Source of the DNA: Pseudoxanthomonas mexicana
Lineage (GTDB): Bacteria > Pseudomonadota > Gammaproteobacteria > Xanthomonadales > Xanthomonadaceae
Direction of reading: 5' to 3'
Assembly: GCF_001556105.1 (NCBI RefSeq)
Contig: NZ_LSIF01000027.1
Span: forward strand, 1 to 64,000
DNA: 64,000 nt
Shown in pieces: positions 9,762 through 18,653 of the stretch. Position numbers and translations under genes: made by a program. The stretch's first letter is position 1. Every line of letters starts with the position of its first letter. The notes under the pieces are model-generated. The model had not been told where the DNA came from. It did not search any database and saw only the letters and a list, made by a program, of their open reading frames with translations.

Positions 9762-10988
9762 ATGGCCGCCTCCACCGATCTGTTGACCGCCCGCGAGACC
9801 TGCCACCTGCTCGGCATCAGCCAGGCCACGCTGTATGCGTACGTCAGTCGGGGCCTGCTGGAGTCGCGCCCCGGCAAGGACCACCGCAGCCGCCTGTACC
9901 TGCTGCAGGACGTGGAAAGACTGGCGCAGCGCAAGCAGGTGGGTCGCGGCGCGGCGCGCGGTGCGGCGCAGAGCCTGGACCGCGGCCTGCCGGTGCTGGA
10001 AACACGGATCTCCTTGATCCGGCCCGACGGCCCCTATTACCGCGGCCGCTCGGCGATCGTGATGGTGCATGAAGGCGCCACGCTGGAAGACGTGGCCCGG
10101 CAGCTCTGGGACAGCGGCACAGACGATCCTTTCGCCGCGCCCTCACTGACGCAGTGGCCGACGGTCGTCGCACCCCTCGCCGGCGACGCCTCGCTGCCGC
10201 CACTGGAACGGGCGATGGCCGCCATCCCGCTGCTCGCGCTGGATGTGCGCCATTCCTTCAGCTTCGCCCCACGCATGCGCCATGAGATCGCGGCTGGCCT
10301 GTTGCGCCACAACGCCGCGCTGCTGGTGGCCCGCCCTCCGTCCGACGCGCCGGTGCATCGCGTACTGGCGCAGGCCTGGCACCCGGATGACGATGGCTTC
10401 GCCGAACTGGTGCGTGCCGCCCTGGTCGTGTGTGCGGACCACGAACTCAATGTGTCCGCCTTCGCCGCACGCGTGGTCGCCTCCACCGGCGCGCACCTGC
10501 ATGCGACCGTGTGCAGTGGCTTGGCGGCGTTGTCCGGCCCGCGCCACGGTGGCGCCACCGCACGCGCCTACGCACTGATCGGCGATGCATCCGAAGCACG
10601 GTCGCCACGCGCCTTCATCGCCCAGCGCTGGCAGCGTGGCGACGACCTGCCCGGTTTCGGCCATGCGCTGTATCCCGAGGGCGATCCCCGCGGCGCGGAA
10701 CTGTTGCTGCGTGCGCGCGAGCGCCATGCGGGTACGCGAGAAATGGCGGCGCTGGAGACCTTGATCGTCGCGACCGAGGAGATCAGCGGGCTGCGTCCGA
10801 ACATCGACTTCATGCTCGCCGCAATCTGCCACCTCAATCGCCTGCCGGCGACACCGGCGCTGGTGATGTTCGCCGCCGGACGCCTTGCGGGCTGGCTGGC
10901 GCACGCATTGGAACAACAGGCGCAGGGACGATTGATCCGTCCACGCGCGAGCTATACCGGCGTCACCCCACCTGCAACATCGCCCTGA
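9762..10988 (+). CDS. MerR-like helix-turn-helix fused to a citrate synthase domain, probable prp regulator/sensor
   Basis: A 408-residue two-domain protein. Residues about 7-58 form a MerR/excisionase-like helix-turn-helix ([34 protein letters not shown]). From about residue 75 to the end it is a citrate synthase-family domain. All three catalytic residues survive: His262 in GPRHGGA, His301 in [13 protein letters not shown] and Asp349 in NIDF. The domain is more diverged from PrpC than expected for an orthologue, lacking for instance the PrpC-like ending. It faces away from prpB-prpC with a shared intergenic region that holds repeated TTGAT half-sites. The obvious inference is a transcription factor that senses propionyl-CoA, oxaloacetate or methylcitrate through a citrate synthase fold, perhaps still active. 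The regulated genes and ligand are not shown by the sequence. Confidence 0.85.
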   Translation: MAASTDLLTARETCHLLGISQATLYAYVSRGLLESRPGKDHRSRLYLLQDVERLAQRKQVGRGAARGAAQSLDRGLPVLETRISLIRPDGPYYRGRSAIVMVHEGATLEDVARQLWDSGTDDPFAAPSLTQWPTVVAPLAGDASLPPLERAMAAIPLLALDVRHSFSFAPRMRHEIAAGLLRHNAALLVARPPSDAPVHRVLAQAWHPDDDGFAELVRAALVVCADHELNVSAFAARVVASTGAHLHATVCSGLAALSGPRHGGATARAYALIGDASEARSPRAFIAQRWQRGDDLPGFGHALYPEGDPRGAELLLRARERHAGTREMAALETLIVATEEISGLRPNIDFMLAAICHLNRLPATPALVMFAAGRLAGWLAHALEQQAQGRLIRPRASYTGVTPPATSP

Positions 10989-11074
10989 TGTACTGAGCGC
11001 ATGCAGCGGCGTGCGTTTGACATCGTCGGCACATGCGGTGACCCTGCCTTGGCCCGCTTCCCGCCGCTGCTGCA

Positions 11075-12478
11075 ATGCGCCCTGCCCTGACCCTGTGCCT
11101 GCTGCTGACGATGATGATCCCCACCACCATCGCCCGGAACACCGACACACCCGACGCGACCACGGCCGGAGGTGCGCCGATCTCGATCCCGTCGCCGCCG
11201 GCATGGCTGCGCGACCTCGACGCGCTGTACGACGCAAAGCTGCGCGTCGCCGGGTTGGAAGATCGCACGTTCAACGCCGAGCACTGGTGGTCGGTCGCCA
11301 CACCGCTGCTGGAAAAAAAACGCGGGTTCCGCACCGAAGACATCGGACGCAGCGTGGAGGATCGTCCGCTGCGGCACGTGCGCTGGGGCACGGGCAAGAC
11401 CTCGGTACTGCTGTGGTCGCAGATGCACGGCGACGAGAGCACGGCGTCGATGGCGCTGGCCGACCTGTTCCGTTTCCTCGGCGAGCATCCGGAGCATCCG
11501 CTGGTGAAGCAGCTGCACGCGCACGCCACGCTGCACGTCTTCCCGATCGTCAATCCCGACGGCGCCGCGCGCTTCCAGCGCCGCAACGCGCAGGGCATCG
11601 ACCTCAATCGCGATGCGCGCGTGCTGGCCACGCCCGAGGCACGCACGCTGAAGGCGCTGTTCGACCGGGTGAAACCGGTGTACGGCTTCAACCTGCACGA
11701 CCAGCGCGTGGGCTACCGGGCCGGCGATTCCGACCGCGGCACGGCCATCGCATTGCTGTCGCCGCCTTACAACCATGCCGCCGACGTCAACGACGTGCGC
11801 ACGCGCGCCATCGAAGTGGCCGGCGTCATCCGCACGGCGCTGGAACCGTATCTCGCCGGCCATATCGCGCGCTGGGACGAGACCTTCGATCCACGCGCGT
11901 TCGGCGACCTCACCACGCAATGGGGCGCCAGCACCGTGCTGATCGAAGCCGGAGGCATCGAAGGTGACGTGCAGAAGCAGCACCTGCGCAAGCTGTACTT
12001 CCTCGGCATGGTGGCCGCGCTGGACAGCATCGCCACCGGCAGCCACGTGGGCGTGTCGCCCGCGCTGTACCGCGACCTGCCGGAGAACGGTGATGTGTGG
12101 CCCGACCTGCTGGTGCGCGGCGGCACGGTATCCGTGCCGGGCCGGCCACCGCTGCACGCCGACCTGCTGGTCAATTTCCGCAATCCGCTCACGGAAGCCG
12201 ACGGCGCGATCGCCGATGTCGGTGACCTCGGCACGAAAAAGGCGCGCCGCAGCATCGATGCACGCGGGCTGTTCGTCGTGCCGATTGCCGGCCATGCCGG
12301 CGAACGCACGGTCATCGAGGCGAACGATGACGCCGACGAGGATGCCCGCGCACCGCTGCCGCTCGCGCCCGGCAGCAGCGCACGCTTTGTGCTGAGCCGC
12401 GATCCGCAGGGCCGCGACGTGGTGTGGACGCTGGACGGCAGTGTGGACCCGGCGACGCCTTCGCCGCCGAAGCCCTGA
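11075..12478 (+). CDS. M14-family zinc carboxypeptidase, secreted
   Basis: A 467-residue protein with a signal peptide at about residues 1-20 (MRPALTLCLLLTMMIPTTIA). The metallopeptidase M14 zinc site is visible as His118-x-x-Glu121 in MHGDEST, with the third ligand His208 in NLHDQR. The likely catalytic glutamate is Glu291 in LIEAGGIEGD, and NPDGAARF and DLNRDAR are further M14 motifs. It would remove C-terminal residues or cut gamma-D-glutamyl or other peptide bonds outside the cytoplasm. The region after residue 310 is an extra C-terminal domain of unknown role. It stands alone on its strand between the HTH-citrate synthase gene and prpE, and its stop codon is one base from the convergent prpE stop. 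Confidence 0.85.
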   Translation: MRPALTLCLLLTMMIPTTIARNTDTPDATTAGGAPISIPSPPAWLRDLDALYDAKLRVAGLEDRTFNAEHWWSVATPLLEKKRGFRTEDIGRSVEDRPLRHVRWGTGKTSVLLWSQMHGDESTASMALADLFRFLGEHPEHPLVKQLHAHATLHVFPIVNPDGAARFQRRNAQGIDLNRDARVLATPEARTLKALFDRVKPVYGFNLHDQRVGYRAGDSDRGTAIALLSPPYNHAADVNDVRTRAIEVAGVIRTALEPYLAGHIARWDETFDPRAFGDLTTQWGASTVLIEAGGIEGDVQKQHLRKLYFLGMVAALDSIATGSHVGVSPALYRDLPENGDVWPDLLVRGGTVSVPGRPPLHADLLVNFRNPLTEADGAIADVGDLGTKKARRSIDARGLFVVPIAGHAGERTVIEANDDADEDARAPLPLAPGSSARFVLSRDPQGRDVVWTLDGSVDPATPSPPKP

Positions 12479-12479
12479 A

Positions 12480-14381
12480 TCAGCTGCCGACGTCGGGACC
12501 GCGCTGCAGCGCGCGCCTTACCTCCTCGAGCGCGTTGGGATCGTCCAGCGTCGAGAGATCACCGGGATCGGCGCCCTGTGCCAGCGCCTGCAGCGAACGC
12601 CGCAACAGCTTGCCCGAGCGGGTCTTCGGTAGTGCGTTGACGATGTAGACGCGCGCCGGGCGCGCGACCGCGCCGAGGCGCTGTTCGACCGTGCGGCGCA
12701 TGCCATCGGCGGCCTGTACGCGTTCGTGCGGCTCCTCGGTCGCCTGGCGCAGCGTGGCGAACACCACCGGCACCTGCCCCTTCAATTCATCCGCCACGCC
12801 GATGACGGCCGCTTCGGCCACCGCGGGGAAACCGGACACGGACTCCTCGATCTCGCGCGTGCCCAGGCGATGGCCGGCGACGTTGATGACGTCGTCGGTG
12901 CGCCCGAGGATGAAGGTATAGCCGTCCTCGTCACGGATCGCCCAGTCCAGTGAGCTGTACAGCAGTTCCTTGAAGTGGCTGAAGTAGCTGGACAGGAAGC
13001 GCGCGTCATCGTTCCAGATCGTGGTCATGCAGCCCGGCGGCAGCGGCGGCTGCATCACCAGTACGCCCTTCTCTCCCGGCCCGACCTCCTCGCCCGTGCC
13101 CTCGTCGACCACCTTCATCCGGTAGCCGAGGTTCGGGAAGCCCGGCGAACCGAAGCGCACCGGCTTCATGTCCAGGCCCGGCAACAGCGTCAGCGCTGGC
13201 CAACCGGTTTCGGTCTGCCAGTAGTTGTCGATCACCGGCTTGCCGATCGCATCGGTGATCCAGTGTGCGGTCGGTTCATCCAGCGGCTCGCCCGCGAGGA
13301 ACAGGTACTTCAGCTCGGACAGGTCGTGCCGCTTGATGAAATCGATGTCGTGCTTCTTCAGCACGCGCACCGCGGTCGGCGACGAGAACATCGTGCGCAC
13401 GCCGTACTGCTCGCACAGCGCCCACCAGATGCCGGCATCCGGATTGATCGGCAGGCCTTCGTACAGCACCGACGTCGCACCGACGATCAACGGGCCATAG
13501 ACGTTGTACGAGTGGCCGACGGCCCAGCCGACATCGGAGGTGGAGAACATCACCTGCCCCGGCCCGACATCGAACACGGTACGCATCGACAGCGCCATCG
13601 CGACCGCATAGCCGCCGACATCGCGCTGCACGCCCTTCGGCTTGCCGGTGGTGCCGGAGGTGTAGAGCAGGTAGCTGGGCTCGTTCGATTCCAGCCATTC
13701 CACCGGAACATCGGTATCGCCGACCTCGGCACGCAGCGTGGCGTAGTCCTCGTCGCGACCCTCCACTTTCGGCTCGGCCGGATCGAGGCCGCGCGACACG
13801 ACCAGCACTTTCGGTGGCGGCGTGGCAGCCTGTGCGCAGGCTTCGTCGACCAGCGGCTTGTATGGAATCACCTTGCCGCCGCGGCTGCCGGCATCGGCGG
13901 CGATCAGCAGCTTGGGCTGTGCGTCGTCGATACGCAGCGCCAGGTTATGCGCGGCGAAGCCGCCGAACACCACCGAGTGCACCGCCCCGATGCGCGCGCA
14001 GGCCAGCATCGCGAACACCGCTTCGGCCATGTTCGGCATGTAGATGACGACGCGGTCGCCGCGGCCGACATCGAGCTTCTTCAACACGGCGGCGAACGCA
14101 TTCACTTCGCGATACAACTCGCGGTAGGTCAGTTCGCGGGTGACGTCTGTCTCGGTGGATACCGCCACCAGCGCGAGCTGGTCGCCGCGCTCGGCAAGAT
14201 GGCGATCCACGGCGTTGTAGCAGAGGTTGGTCTGCCCACCGACGAACCAGCGGCGGAACGGCGGCGTCGAATAATCCAGCACCTGCTGCGGCGGCGCATG
14301 CCAGTGGATCGCCTTCGCTTCCTCGCCCCAGAAGGCCTCGGGCTGCTCGATCGAGCGCCGGTAGACGTCTTCGTATGCCAT
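12480..14381 (-). CDS. prpE: Propionyl-CoA synthetase (propionate-CoA ligase)
   Basis: A 633-residue AMP-forming acyl-CoA synthetase. The ATP-binding signature YTSGTTGKPKGV and the adenylate motif YWQTETG are intact. Lys591 in RSGKLLRR is the conserved C-terminal lysine that is also the acetylation target in this family. The early TNLCYNAVDRH and GYAVA segments are typical of PrpE; acetyl-CoA synthetase Acs is the close alternative and the two can share substrates. It would make propionyl-CoA from propionate, feeding PrpC about 4 kb away. GGGAGG precedes the ATG. The end meets the convergent M14 peptidase gene with a single base between stop codons, leaving no room for a dedicated terminator. 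Confidence 0.88.
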   Translation of the reverse strand: MAYEDVYRRSIEQPEAFWGEEAKAIHWHAPPQQVLDYSTPPFRRWFVGGQTNLCYNAVDRHLAERGDQLALVAVSTETDVTRELTYRELYREVNAFAAVLKKLDVGRGDRVVIYMPNMAEAVFAMLACARIGAVHSVVFGGFAAHNLALRIDDAQPKLLIAADAGSRGGKVIPYKPLVDEACAQAATPPPKVLVVSRGLDPAEPKVEGRDEDYATLRAEVGDTDVPVEWLESNEPSYLLYTSGTTGKPKGVQRDVGGYAVAMALSMRTVFDVGPGQVMFSTSDVGWAVGHSYNVYGPLIVGATSVLYEGLPINPDAGIWWALCEQYGVRTMFSSPTAVRVLKKHDIDFIKRHDLSELKYLFLAGEPLDEPTAHWITDAIGKPVIDNYWQTETGWPALTLLPGLDMKPVRFGSPGFPNLGYRMKVVDEGTGEEVGPGEKGVLVMQPPLPPGCMTTIWNDDARFLSSYFSHFKELLYSSLDWAIRDEDGYTFILGRTDDVINVAGHRLGTREIEESVSGFPAVAEAAVIGVADELKGQVPVVFATLRQATEEPHERVQAADGMRRTVEQRLGAVARPARVYIVNALPKTRSGKLLRRSLQALAQGADPGDLSTLDDPNALEEVRRALQRGPDVGS

Positions 14382-14562
14382 GCGATCCTCCCAGATGCAG
14401 CGACTGTGAGCAGCATAGTCCCGCGTCATGGCAGCGGCCTTCCTACCTTGGTCGCATGGCGCCTCATGGAGGCGTCAGCCCGCGTAACTCGACACGCGTC
14501 GCAACGCTCCCGCTTAATGATCGACGGGATTTTGTGCGTACGAAAACGCGTCCCCACAACGC

Positions 14563-14589
14563 GAAACGCCGGGCGATGCCCGGCGTTTC
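14563..14589 (-). terminator. Hairpin downstream of mdh, probable terminator
   Basis: A perfect 12-bp stem (GAAACGCCGGGC at 14563-14574 with its complement at 14578-14589) and a 3-base loop. It begins 22 bases after the mdh stop. The Ts of the 3' arm form part of the stem rather than a separate run. Confidence 0.65.
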
Positions 14590-14611
14590 ATGCAGATCCT
14601 GCGACCTCGGA

Positions 14612-15598
14612 TCAGCCCAACAGGTGCGCCACGCCGCTGCGCTCTTCTTCCAGTTCGCCCAGCGTCTTGTCGATCGCGGCCTGGCTGAAGGCGTCGACCG
14701 GCAGGTCCTTCACCATCGTGTACTCACCGTTCTCGGTGGTGACGGCGAAGCCGAACATCACGCCTTCCGGAATGCCGTAGCTGCCGTCGGACGGAATGCC
14801 CATCGTCACCCACTTGCCGTTGCTGCCCAGTACCCAGTCGCGCACGTGATCGATGGCGGCATTGGCGGCCGAGGCGGCCGACGACAGGCCGCGCGCTTCG
14901 ATGATCGCGGCGCCGCGCTTGCCGACCTTCGGGATGAACTCGTTCGCGTTCCAGTCGGCATCGTTGATGCTGTCCTTCAGCGACGTCCCGTTCACGGTGG
15001 CGAAGCGGTAATCCGGGTACATGGTCGGGCTATGGTTGCCCCACACGACCAGCTTCTCGATGTCGCCCACGGCGACGCCGGCCTTGTTGGCCAGCTGCGA
15101 CAGCGCGCGGTTGTGGTCCAGGCGCAGCATGGCGGTGAAGTTCTTCGACGGCAGGTCCGGCGCCGACTTCATCGCGATGTAGGCATTGGTGTTGGCCGGG
15201 TTGCCGACCACCAGCACCTTGACGTTGCGGCTGGCGACCTTGTTCAGCGCCGCGCCCTGGGCGGTGAAGATCTTGGCGTTTTCCAGCAGCAGGTCCTTGC
15301 GCTCCATGCCCGGGCCGCGCGGACGCGCGCCGACCAGCAGGGCCACGTCGACGTCCTTGAACGCGACTTCCGGATCATCGGTGCCGATGGTGCCAGCCAG
15401 CAGCGGGAACGCGCAGTCTTCCAGCTCCATGATCACGCCCTTCAGCGCGGCCTGGGCTTTCTCCAGCGGCAGCTCGAGCAGTTGCAGGATGACCGGCTGG
15501 TCCTTGCCCAGCATTTCGCCGGAAGCGATGCGGAACAGCAGCGCGTAGCCGATCTGGCCAGCAGCGCCGGTGACGGCAACACGGACGGGGGTTTTCAT
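14612..15598 (-). CDS. mdh: Malate dehydrogenase (NAD)
   Basis: A 328-residue enzyme of the lactate/malate dehydrogenase family. The Rossmann glycine motif [10 protein letters not shown] is at residues 9-18, [14 protein letters not shown] carries the substrate-binding arginines, LDHNRA the third arginine region, and [13 protein letters not shown] the catalytic histidine. This 325-330 residue type, common in Xanthomonadaceae and Burkholderia, resembles cytosolic eukaryotic Mdh rather than the 312-residue E. coli form. It interconverts malate and oxaloacetate in the TCA cycle and supplies the oxaloacetate used by both citrate synthase and PrpC. It appears monocistronic, with a hairpin after it and a REP-like repeat before it. 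Confidence 0.96.
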   Translation of the reverse strand: MKTPVRVAVTGAAGQIGYALLFRIASGEMLGKDQPVILQLLELPLEKAQAALKGVIMELEDCAFPLLAGTIGTDDPEVAFKDVDVALLVGARPRGPGMERKDLLLENAKIFTAQGAALNKVASRNVKVLVVGNPANTNAYIAMKSAPDLPSKNFTAMLRLDHNRALSQLANKAGVAVGDIEKLVVWGNHSPTMYPDYRFATVNGTSLKDSINDADWNANEFIPKVGKRGAAIIEARGLSSAASAANAAIDHVRDWVLGSNGKWVTMGIPSDGSYGIPEGVMFGFAVTTENGEYTMVKDLPVDAFSQAAIDKTLGELEEERSGVAHLLG

Positions 15599-15627
15599 GA
15601 TGCGGATCCTCGGGGTTACGTAGGGCG

Positions 15628-15670
15628 GGCCCAGGCCCACCGCGTGGGGAAAAGGTGGGCCAAGGCCCAC
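15628..15670. repeat. REP-like pair of GTGGGCC/GGCCCAC inverted repeats
   Basis: Two adjacent short hairpins lie between the aminotransferase stop and the mdh start. One is GTGGGCC-AA-GGCCCAC (15655-15670), the other an imperfect GGCGGGCC/GGCCCACC pair (about 15628-15641), joined by a CCGCGTGGGGAAAA linker. Read leftward, the first is followed by CTTTTCCCC, so it may also end aminotransferase transcription. The paired arrangement is typical of REP-type elements. Confidence 0.55.
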
Positions 15671-15677
15671 GCGACGG

Positions 15678-16880
15678 TTACTTCAACTCGGCAAAGAATT
15701 CCTGGAAGCGTTGCAGGCCCGGCGCCAGCTGCGGCGTCGGACAGGTGTAGCTGATGCGCAGCGCGCGCGGCTCGCCGAACGCCGAGCCCGGCACGCAGGC
15801 CACGCCCTTGGCATCGAGCAGCGCGTTGCAGAAGTCGACGTCGTTCCCGATCTTCACGCCATCGTGCGACTTGCCGAACGCGCAGCTGATGTCGGGGAAT
15901 ACGTAGAACGCGCCCTGCGGACGCGGGCAGACCACGCCGGGAATCGCCTCCATCGCCGCCAGCACCTGGTCGCGCTTGGCCTGGAACTCGGCGTTTTTCG
16001 CGACCGGCACGTCCTGCGGACCGGTCAGCGCGGCGATCGCCGCGGCGGTGACGACTTCCGGCACGTTGGTGATGTGGTTGGAGTTCATCGTGGTCAGCGC
16101 TTTCGCGACAGACTCGGGACCGGCCATGAAGCCCACGCGCCAGCCCGGCATGCCGTAGGTCTTCGACAGCGAGTCGACGAACACCGTGCGCTCGCGCAAT
16201 TCCGGCCGTGCCTGCACGAAGTTGGTGTACGCCAGCCCGTCGAACAGCATGCGGTTGTAGATGTCGTCGGTGATGATCCAGGTCTCCGGATGCTTCACCA
16301 GTACGTCGGCCAGCGCAGCGACTTCATCGCGCGTATAGACCATGCCCGTCGGGTTGGACGGGTTGTTGAACAGGAAGACCTTCGGCTTATGCGTCGCCAG
16401 CGCATCGTCGAGCTGCGCCGGGGTCAGCTTGTAGTCCTGGCTGGCCGGGCACGGCAGCGGCACCGCTTTCACGTTGACGATGTCGGCGATGTCGGCGTAC
16501 GTGGTCCAGTACGGCGACGGATACGCGATGGTGTCGCCCTCGTCCAGCAGCGACTCGGCCAGGTTGTACAGGATGTGCTTGGCGCCGATGCCGGTGGACA
16601 GGTTGGCGCGCGTGTAGCCGGTCAGGCCCAGCGCTTCGATGTGCTGCAGGAAGGCATCCAGCAGTGCGTCGGTGCCGCGGTTGCTGCCGTACTGGCCGGA
16701 GTCCTTCGCCAGCGCGTCGCGCGCGGCCTGGTAGACGTGGTCGCCGGGCAGGAAGTTCGGAACGCCGATGGAAAAGCTGATGATGTCGCGGCCATCGGCC
16801 TTCAGCTTCTTGGCCTTCTCGGCCACCGCCATGATCGCACTTGGCTTGGCGCGACCGATGCGCCGGGCAAGCAGGGGCAT
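15678..16880 (-). CDS. Pyridoxal phosphate-dependent aminotransferase (class I, aspartate aminotransferase-like)
   Basis: A 400-residue fold-type I aminotransferase. The PLP lysine is Lys240 in [25 protein letters not shown] carries the PLP-contacting asparagine, and TDDIYNRM the aspartate that binds the pyridine nitrogen. The sequence is of the AspC Ib type seen in Xanthomonas and many alphaproteobacteria. It likely transfers amino groups between aspartate (or an aromatic or other amino acid) and 2-oxoglutarate in the cytoplasm. It sits next to mdh, and the two together could link aspartate, oxaloacetate and malate, although the repeat between them suggests separate transcripts. Exact substrate is uncertain. 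Confidence 0.88.
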   Translation of the reverse strand: MPLLARRIGRAKPSAIMAVAEKAKKLKADGRDIISFSIGVPNFLPGDHVYQAARDALAKDSGQYGSNRGTDALLDAFLQHIEALGLTGYTRANLSTGIGAKHILYNLAESLLDEGDTIAYPSPYWTTYADIADIVNVKAVPLPCPASQDYKLTPAQLDDALATHKPKVFLFNNPSNPTGMVYTRDEVAALADVLVKHPETWIITDDIYNRMLFDGLAYTNFVQARPELRERTVFVDSLSKTYGMPGWRVGFMAGPESVAKALTTMNSNHITNVPEVVTAAAIAALTGPQDVPVAKNAEFQAKRDQVLAAMEAIPGVVCPRPQGAFYVFPDISCAFGKSHDGVKIGNDVDFCNALLDAKGVACVPGSAFGEPRALRISYTCPTPQLAPGLQRFQEFFAELK

Positions 16881-17009
16881 TGCACAACCTCGCGTGGAAA
16901 GGTCAGGGAGCGTCGCCGCCGTCTTTTTTTGCGGCGCAAAATGGTATCACGGCACCCCACCGCGACCGACTAGCCCATGGTCTAGGCCGGCGGCGTCACG
17001 CCTCCGCGC

Positions 17010-17789
17010 TCACTGGTAGTCGACGACGTCGCCCAGGTCGTAGTTCTCGTCGAAATAGGCCTGCCACTGGGCATAGGCTGCGCGCAGGCAACTGGGCGTG
17101 CCGCAGGCGTCCAATTGCCGGGTCGCGGCGGCCACCGTGCGGTCGCCATCGGGGTACCGGTCCGCCAGTTCCTTGAACTGCGTGCGCATGCCGGCGTCCA
17201 GCGCACCGAACTCCTCGTGCCCGCAGACGAGCGCGGCGCGCACGCTGCCCACCGGCGCATCGGTATCGCAGCTGGCCGGAGCGGCGCCCCTACCGGCGAT
17301 ACGGACCGCTTCGGCGACGTCTGCGCGGTCGCGCGCGGTCAGGCGGCGCACGAAGCCCAGGCCTTCGGTCTGCCCGCCGCCCCAGGTGATGCGCAGCGTG
17401 AACGCGCTCTCCGTGGTTGCATCGGGGACCTTGCGCACGGTGACGGTCTCGCTGGGGCCGGTATCGGAGGTCACGTGCAGGGCCAGCGTGCCGTTGTCCA
17501 GGTCGACATCCTCGACCTTGCCGTCCAGCCAGGCGCCATCGCGCACCACGCGCAGGCCGCCGCTGGCTTGCCATTCGAAGAGGTAGAGCGCTTCGGCGTC
17601 GTCGCCCTCGCTTTCCTCGGTGCTCCACAGACCCTCCAGGCTCCGCTGGAAGGTTTCCGCGGTGGACTGCTCCACCTCCGGCGTCGCGGCGACGGGGTCG
17701 GCACCGTCATCCTGGCGGCAGGACGCCGCCATCAGAACCGTCGCGAGCAGCAGGGCCATGCGCATCGGGCGCAGGCAATCATCCTTCAT
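17010..17789 (-). CDS. Lipoprotein with LprI-like C-terminal domain
   Basis: A 259-residue putative lipoprotein. The N-terminus MKDDCLRPMRMALLLATVLM ends in a lipobox AASC, so the mature protein would start at Cys24 and be anchored in a membrane facing the periplasm. GGGAG stands before the chosen ATG at 17789. The C-terminal 90 residues have the LprI-like pattern: CDTDAPVGS, LVCGHEEFGALD, then DACGTPSCLRAAYAQW with paired cysteines. LprI-type domains include a mycobacterial lysozyme inhibitor, so protection against lysozyme is possible but unproven. The middle (about 45-160) looks beta-rich and is unrecognised. It converges on nothing nearby and follows the ppiB terminator. Confidence 0.72.
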   Translation of the reverse strand: MKDDCLRPMRMALLLATVLMAASCRQDDGADPVAATPEVEQSTAETFQRSLEGLWSTEESEGDDAEALYLFEWQASGGLRVVRDGAWLDGKVEDVDLDNGTLALHVTSDTGPSETVTVRKVPDATTESAFTLRITWGGGQTEGLGFVRRLTARDRADVAEAVRIAGRGAAPASCDTDAPVGSVRAALVCGHEEFGALDAGMRTQFKELADRYPDGDRTVAAATRQLDACGTPSCLRAAYAQWQAYFDENYDLGDVVDYQ

Positions 17790-17807
17790 GATGGTGCTCC
17801 CAAAGAG

Positions 17808-17832
17808 AAGGGCCGGTCAGTGACCGGCCCTT
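17808..17832 (-). terminator. Terminator downstream of ppiB
   Basis: A perfect 25-base palindrome, AAGGGCCGGTCA - G - TGACCGGCCCTT, starts 8 bases after the ppiB stop codon. On the leftward transcript it is followed by CTCTTTGG. The arms contain the A and T runs, so it could work as a terminator for ppiB. Confidence 0.75.
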
Positions 17833-17840
17833 TCATTCCA

Positions 17841-18338
17841 TCACGCGGACAGGAAGCGGTTCCACTCCGCCACGCGCTCGGCCTTGGCGGCCAGCACGGC
17901 ATCCGTATCGCCCGCGATGGTGACCTTGGTGATCAGGTCGCCCTGCTTCACCGCATCCACCACGTCCAGGCCTTCGGTGACCTTGCCGAACACGGTGTGG
18001 CGACCATCGAGGTGCGGGGTGGGCACGTGGGTGATGAAGAACTGGCTGCCGTTGGTGTTCGGGCCGGCATTGGCCATCGACAGGACGCCGCGCTCGTGGC
18101 GCACGCCGTTGTTGGTCTCGTCTTCGAAGCGGTAGCCCGGTCCGCCGCGACCCGAGCCTTCCGGGCAGCCGCCCTGGATCATGAAGTCGGCGATCACGCG
18201 GTGGAAGTTCAGGCCGTCGTAGAAGCCGCGCTTGGCCAGGTTGACGAAATTGGCCACCGTCAGCGGGGCCTTGTCGGGGTACAGCTCGATCGTGATCGGG
18301 CCGTGCGAGGTGTCGAAGGTGGCGGTCAGCTGACTCAT
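17841..18338 (-). CDS. ppiB: Peptidyl-prolyl cis-trans isomerase B (cyclophilin)
   Basis: A 165-residue single-domain cyclophilin without a signal peptide, so cytoplasmic. The active-site region is visible: [14 protein letters not shown] with the catalytic arginine, [12 protein letters not shown] and the [12 protein letters not shown] segment. It speeds proline isomerisation during protein folding. The length matches E. coli PpiB (164). It is monocistronic, ends at a clear palindromic terminator and is divergent from typA. GGAG is found about 9 bases before the ATG. Confidence 0.96.
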   Translation of the reverse strand: MSQLTATFDTSHGPITIELYPDKAPLTVANFVNLAKRGFYDGLNFHRVIADFMIQGGCPEGSGRGGPGYRFEDETNNGVRHERGVLSMANAGPNTNGSQFFITHVPTPHLDGRHTVFGKVTEGLDVVDAVKQGDLITKVTIAGDTDAVLAAKAERVAEWNRFLSA

Positions 18339-18653
18339 GGAACGGTTCTCCAGGGGTGATTGAGGGAACTGCGGGGCACTGCCGGCAGCCTCTTGCGTGC
18401 ACGGGGCACTCGCGGGGCGGGATGCGGCGGGCCGGGCCTGCCAGGCAGGTCCGGCCCTGTTGCCAGATCACGGCGCCGGCCGGGGATTTCAAGGGCTGGC
18501 CCCCGCGACGGCGTTCATTCTGGCGTTTTTCGATAAATCAGGTGCTTAGCGCACCATAGCCCGCTATAATACGCCGCTTCTTTCCGCCCACGTCCTCGCG
18601 CCCTGCCCCTTAGCAAGGGGGTATCCGGGTGCGCTTTTCCGATCCCAGAATCC
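18339..18653. other. Divergent ppiB/typA intergenic region with a strong palindrome
   Basis: These 315 bases have no gene. They contain a 29-base inverted repeat at 18429-18457 (GGGCCGGGCCTGCC pairing with GGCAGGTCCGGCCC, one G-T pair) and the typA promoter near 18565. A short inverted repeat GGTGC-TTAGC-GCACC (18541-18555) lies where the -35 region of typA would be and could be an operator. Confidence 0.55.
18543..18570 (+). promoter_or_regulatory. Promoter of typA
   Basis: A perfect TATAAT (18565-18570) lies 84 bases before the typA start. The -35 element is weak (TGCTTA at 18543-18548, 16-base spacer) and overlaps the inverted repeat GGTGC/GCACC. The leader after it is GC-rich and untranslated. 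Confidence 0.6.

Noticed and set aside
12480..14381. Acetyl-CoA synthetase Acs for the gene called prpE
   Set aside because: Both are closely related; the opening segments and the propionate neighbourhood favour PrpE. Kept as an alternative in that entry.
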